Positions 60,626-64,000 of a stretch of 64,000 nt of DNA are shown here, one piece after another; positions within the stretch are counted from its first letter, which is position 1; every line of letters begins with the position of its first letter. Origin of the DNA: Micrasema longulum (lineage: Eukaryota; Arthropoda; Insecta; Trichoptera; Brachycentridae); the NCBI GenBank assembly GCA_022494885.1, contig JAGVSM010001290.1, positions 1 to 64,000 on the forward strand, in the 5' to 3' direction. The notes under the pieces are model-generated. The model saw nothing but the letters and a program-made list of their open reading frames with translations, made no database searches and was not told the DNA's origin. A program made the translations under genes and the position numbers.

Positions 60626-61327
60626 AAATTTGCCTGGTGTTTCGAAATTTCACAGTGTTGGTAGCTGCCTAGTTACAATTTTCCTATTTTAAAATGTCAA
60701 TAAAATTATCGGTATTTTTTATTTTTAATCGCTACCCGTTTTTTACATTTTTGTTTATAATACTCAAAAATATATTTTTTTAAATTATTCAATGTTATTT
60801 TTGCATTTTAATTAATATTGTCAATATACGGCATATTATGATTTATTTTAATTTACTGTACTGTTTTTATTACAATAAATAAAAATGCGTATTTCTCGAT
60901 GTATTTTTTCCGTAATAGACAATTTATTAAAATAATACTCATCAAATTTCAATCGTCTGTTGCTTTGATTTCCAATCTTCTTTTTTTTCGATGGTTAAAA
61001 CTCTAGGAAATTCATATACAATATTTTTTTTACTGACATGTATTGGCGAGCTCATACGCTATACTTACCCCCGAAAATTTTTTTTTGACTAATTTGATGG
61101 TTGAAAAGGCATCAGAATCCTAAACAAATTTATATTTTTTTTTTTATGAATTGAAGTTTTTTATGAATTGTGATGATGCAGTTAAGAACGAAAAATAATA
61201 TTGAAATTTTTTAACTGAATGCTGTTATACTCGTGTTTTAGTTCATGTGAAAAATGAGATCATAATATGTATCATAAAGGATACTTTTCCAAGAAAAGGG
61301 TTAAGTTTTTATGACAGGAGATGTTCT
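60626..61327. other. No recognisable gene
   Basis: AT-rich with long T runs. TTGGCGAGCTCATACGCTAT at about 61044 is similar to the reverse complement of 59210-59240. Confidence 0.4.
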
Positions 61328-61678
61328 GCAGGAGATTCTGCCCATGTTTGAACATCCACATTTTCTCAACTCTTCCATCTGTTGACTTTTGTGAAGTGAA
61401 AGAGCTGAAACCTTTATCACGTGGGTGAGATTCATCCGGCTGAACCAAATCACCTACTAGGCAACGCCTGGAAACTGAATGGTGAATGTTACACAGTGTG
61501 TAAAGTGGCCACTTAAACCAGCCAATGACAGGTCATAAGCCCTGTTAATGCCTAGACTTCCAAATTTCTTCTCGAAAACTTTTTCCCTCTCTGTTGAAAT
61601 AAATTTAAATATGAACAACTCCCTAGGGAGGAAATCCAGCCAGTCTGCAAGCATTTGGACATAATCAAACATTGTTTA
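61328..61678. repeat. F1 head-to-head inverted pair
   Basis: 61328-61472 is F1 3' body in plus orientation (GAGCTGAAACCTTTATCACG, CTAGGCAACGCCTGGAAAC). 61473-61678 is F1 5' half in minus orientation (GTAAAGTGGCCACTTAAACC to CATTTGGACATAATCAAAC). Confidence 0.75.
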
Positions 61679-61737
61679 ATTGAATTCTATTTATATTATG
61701 GAAGTTATGGATCTAAATTATACGAACGCTTTATTAC

Positions 61738-62165
61738 AATGAGGAACTTCAGCTCTACGGGAAATTGGATACAAAAAATGTTTTCTTTCGCGGGGTAAAA
61801 ATTAGAGCATTAAATTGTACTGCAAAGTTTCTTGAAAATGTACAGAAAAAATAATAATAAATATTTTGATAAAAACGCACTACTTTAAATGACGTCACTG
61901 GTTCATGTGAATCAACCTATAATCTAAGAGCTATGGAAGATTTCCGGTCTGCTTGTCGCTTTTGGACCAATGGGAAGAACTAGATGAGAATAAGTGGAAA
62001 TGAACCTCTGACGTTACACGCGGAGTTATTTCAGAAATACAAAACTTTGAAAAATCGTAGCGCCGATAATACGATATATAAAAATTTGAAAAAAAAAAAT
62101 TCGACTTAGTTTAACAGTCTATTACCAATATTTTTTTTAAAAAAAAACCACTGAACTTCCTCATT
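61738..62165 (+). repeat. M1 MITE, complete
   Basis: AATGAGGAACTTCAG at the left end and CTGAACTTCCTCATT at the right are inverted with one mismatch. One intact TGACGTCA; the second is mutated to TGACGTTA. Confidence 0.85.
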
Positions 62166-62189
62166 ATTTTACCTAACTAACATACTCCT

Positions 62190-62530
62190 GTACTGTTCTC
62201 CACTGCAATAAACGTATGTATTATTAATTTATCCCCATATGTTTTCTACTAAAATGTTATGTTTTTTTTCCTTTCTCTTCTTAATTCATTTTTATTTTTT
62301 GCTCCTTTTTTGTGTAAAATGCATTTCCGTCTTCATATTTAAAAATGTACTTCTGTTCTTTCTACTTATATACTAATATATAAAGGTGATATTTTTAATA
62401 TTTTTCGTTTCTTCTAAAAATCATTTACACATTTTTTTGCTACTTCTGTGTAGAATACGTGTCTTTCTTTATTTGAATAAATGTATGTAAACATGTAAAA
62501 GCCTAAAAGGCGTTTAAATAAATAAATAAG
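62190..62530 (+). repeat. LINE tail B, copy
   Basis: CTGTTCTCCACTGCAATAAA, TTACACATTTTTTTGCTACT, TAAAAGGCGTTTAAATAAAT. Reverse complement matches at 15466-15765. Confidence 0.7.
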
Positions 62531-63044
62531 TAAGGGACTTTTTGATATAATACGTTGCGTTACAGTTCTCCTATAATTATTTAATGAATCGTTAAAGATA
62601 TGAATATCAGTATTACTTTTTACATTTTTTTAAATATTAACAACATACGTGATAATGCATAAAAGTGAGATAAATTATGACTGAAGGTTGGAAGATAAAA
62701 TGTAGTGTATGATCTCAATCGCCGACATTCAAAAGTAAATTCTCAAAACAAAATGCAGAATCAACATTTCAATAAATTATTTTATGAAGATAAATCCAGT
62801 TAAAAATCCGTCTCCTAAATTCCAACTTATCCAGACTAAAATGTTCTAGGCGCTTATCGTAAGACTGAAGGGTTCTGAAGGGAACATTTAATTGTTTGGT
62901 TACGGTTAAATTTTTTTTTGCACAGATTAAATTAAATTGATGTGAGTTATGTAAAGTGGTGACCAGACTACACATCAAAATTACTACAAACTAATGAAGT
63001 ATTGTAAAAAGAAATTAGCGACGACACATATTAAAAAAAAAAAA
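62531..63044. other. No recognisable gene
   Basis: Possible weak LINE C-terminus on the minus strand (62769-62978, Leu/Lys/Phe-rich), not convincing. Confidence 0.35.
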
Positions 63045-63232
63045 AAAAAACATTTCTTTTTATTTTTGCACCACAACAGGCCAGGAGGCCCAATTACCGT
63101 GGTGAATTATATCACAGAACACCCAGGTTTGAGAAAAATCTAATTTTAATTTTTGTGTTCTCACCGAGAATCGAACTCGGAACCTTCCGTGCGTGAGTCA
63201 AGCGTCTTGATCACTACACCACGGAGGCCGGA
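63045..63232 (-). mobile_element. SINE4, tRNA-derived
   Basis: On the minus strand: GGCCTCCGTGGTGTAGTGAT (A-box) and CCGAGTTCGATTCTCGG (B-box), tRNA-like for about 75 bp, then a body ending in GGCCTGTTGTGGTGCAAAAA. It lacks a balanced acceptor stem, so it is not a functional tRNA. Confidence 0.7.
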
Positions 63233-64000
63233 TTTGAAAGGTTTATGTAGAATATGTATTCTGTATATGAATTCTCACATCTTTAGCGCTGTTTCTTTGA
63301 TATTATTATTATTATGTACGTAAATTTAAGTAAAAAATCATAGAAATATCAAAAGAATAAGATATTTAATTAATCATATTATTTTTTACATATTTTTAAT
63401 TTCTTATCTTTTAAATTTGTTATATTTAACTTAATTTAAATTATTGTCTTAAGTGTAAGCAATTTTTTAGGTGTGTGCATGAGTGTCCTACACTAATATA
63501 CAAAGAAATTGTCAATATTTTTGTATATACCGTTTGTTTACCCAATAAAATAAATAAATAAAATGCCTAGATTTGCATATTCCCTTCTTAATGTTTTCCC
63601 TCTCTGTTGCAATAAATGTAGACCAATGTACTAACTAGTAATTTTATATTTTATTTGTCTGCTGTCTCTAAAATAAACTAATTTGTAAATTATTATTATG
63701 TATTAAAATGAAATTGCTTAGCTTTGAATGGGGTATGTACCCTTGTTAGTCGGGCAAAGTTTTTAACAAAAAAAATGTAAATATTATGTATAAAACGGAA
63801 TAAAAAAATAATTAATAAAACCTATTTAATCATAATAAATAAAATTAACGTTTCGCATTACTTTATCCAGTTTGTAACTTACATAATATTTTCAATTAAG
63901 TTTATTTGGGTTGCGTAGTACCCGTGTGTGTTCTGTGAACGATGATATATCCAAGTATTTATTCCACACCGTTAAAGCCTTTATTAATTGAATGAATTTA
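63233..64000. other. AT-rich end of window; LINE tail T and F1 scrap
   Basis: 63440-63560 is LINE tail T (TATATACCGTTTGTTTACCC, AATAAAATAAATAAATA). 63562-63625 is an F1 fragment on the minus strand (TTCCCTTCTTAATGTTTTCC). No gene. Confidence 0.5.

Noticed and set aside
63160..63232. Possible tRNA gene on the minus strand
   Set aside because: The B-box is good, but the acceptor arms do not pair and a SINE-type body follows.

Overview
This 64 kb window is AT-rich, repeat-dense nuclear DNA from an arthropod, most likely an insect. The evidence is one spliced plus-strand gene with canonical GT-AG introns, two mariner transposons, several clades of non-LTR retrotransposon, tRNA-derived SINEs and many MITE-like repeats. 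I see no bacterial operons, CRISPR arrays or functional tRNA genes. The insect order cannot be fixed from the sequence.

The only host gene I can defend is a kelch beta-propeller gene spread over 3390-33522 (+). Six exons are visible: 3390-3554, 23200-23354, 28650-28806, 29304-29462, 31184-31330 and 31823-33522. They join in frame with compatible phases. Counted from the ATG at 3392 they encode 826 residues; a further 5' exon may lie upstream. Each of the first five exons carries one kelch repeat. The last exon opens blade 6, inserts about 500 low-complexity residues, and completes the blade at the extreme C-terminus. The architecture resembles the scruin-like-at-the-midline (slim) family. The first visible intron is 19.6 kb and is filled with transposons.

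Region by region: 1-3389 holds LINE remnants and a 31-bp minisatellite that runs almost into the first visible splice acceptor. 3.5-23 kb (intron) holds SINE, RTE, LINE and MITE copies, many nested. 23-33.5 kb holds the remaining exons separated by repeats, including a mariner split by a hairpin-ended element. 33.9-35.2 kb is a mariner inserted just downstream of the stop codon. 35-64 kb contains no host gene that I can see. It does contain an RTE LINE inserted in an older LINE, a LINE with a 17-bp target-site duplication inserted in an opposite-strand LINE, and a Penelope-like element fragment with a GIY-YIG-type C-terminus followed by a hammerhead-ribozyme-like fold. It also has a 111-bp tandem repeat.

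Two non-autonomous families recur through the window. F1 ends in a long hairpin and has about a dozen copies or fragments. M1 has ends reading AATGAGGAA-TTCAG and seven copies, most of which carry one or two TGACGTCA (CRE-type) palindromes. The least explained material is F1, the hammerhead-like cores at four loci, and a duplicated, degenerate coding-like segment with a RING-like half motif and a perfect 38-nt palindrome.
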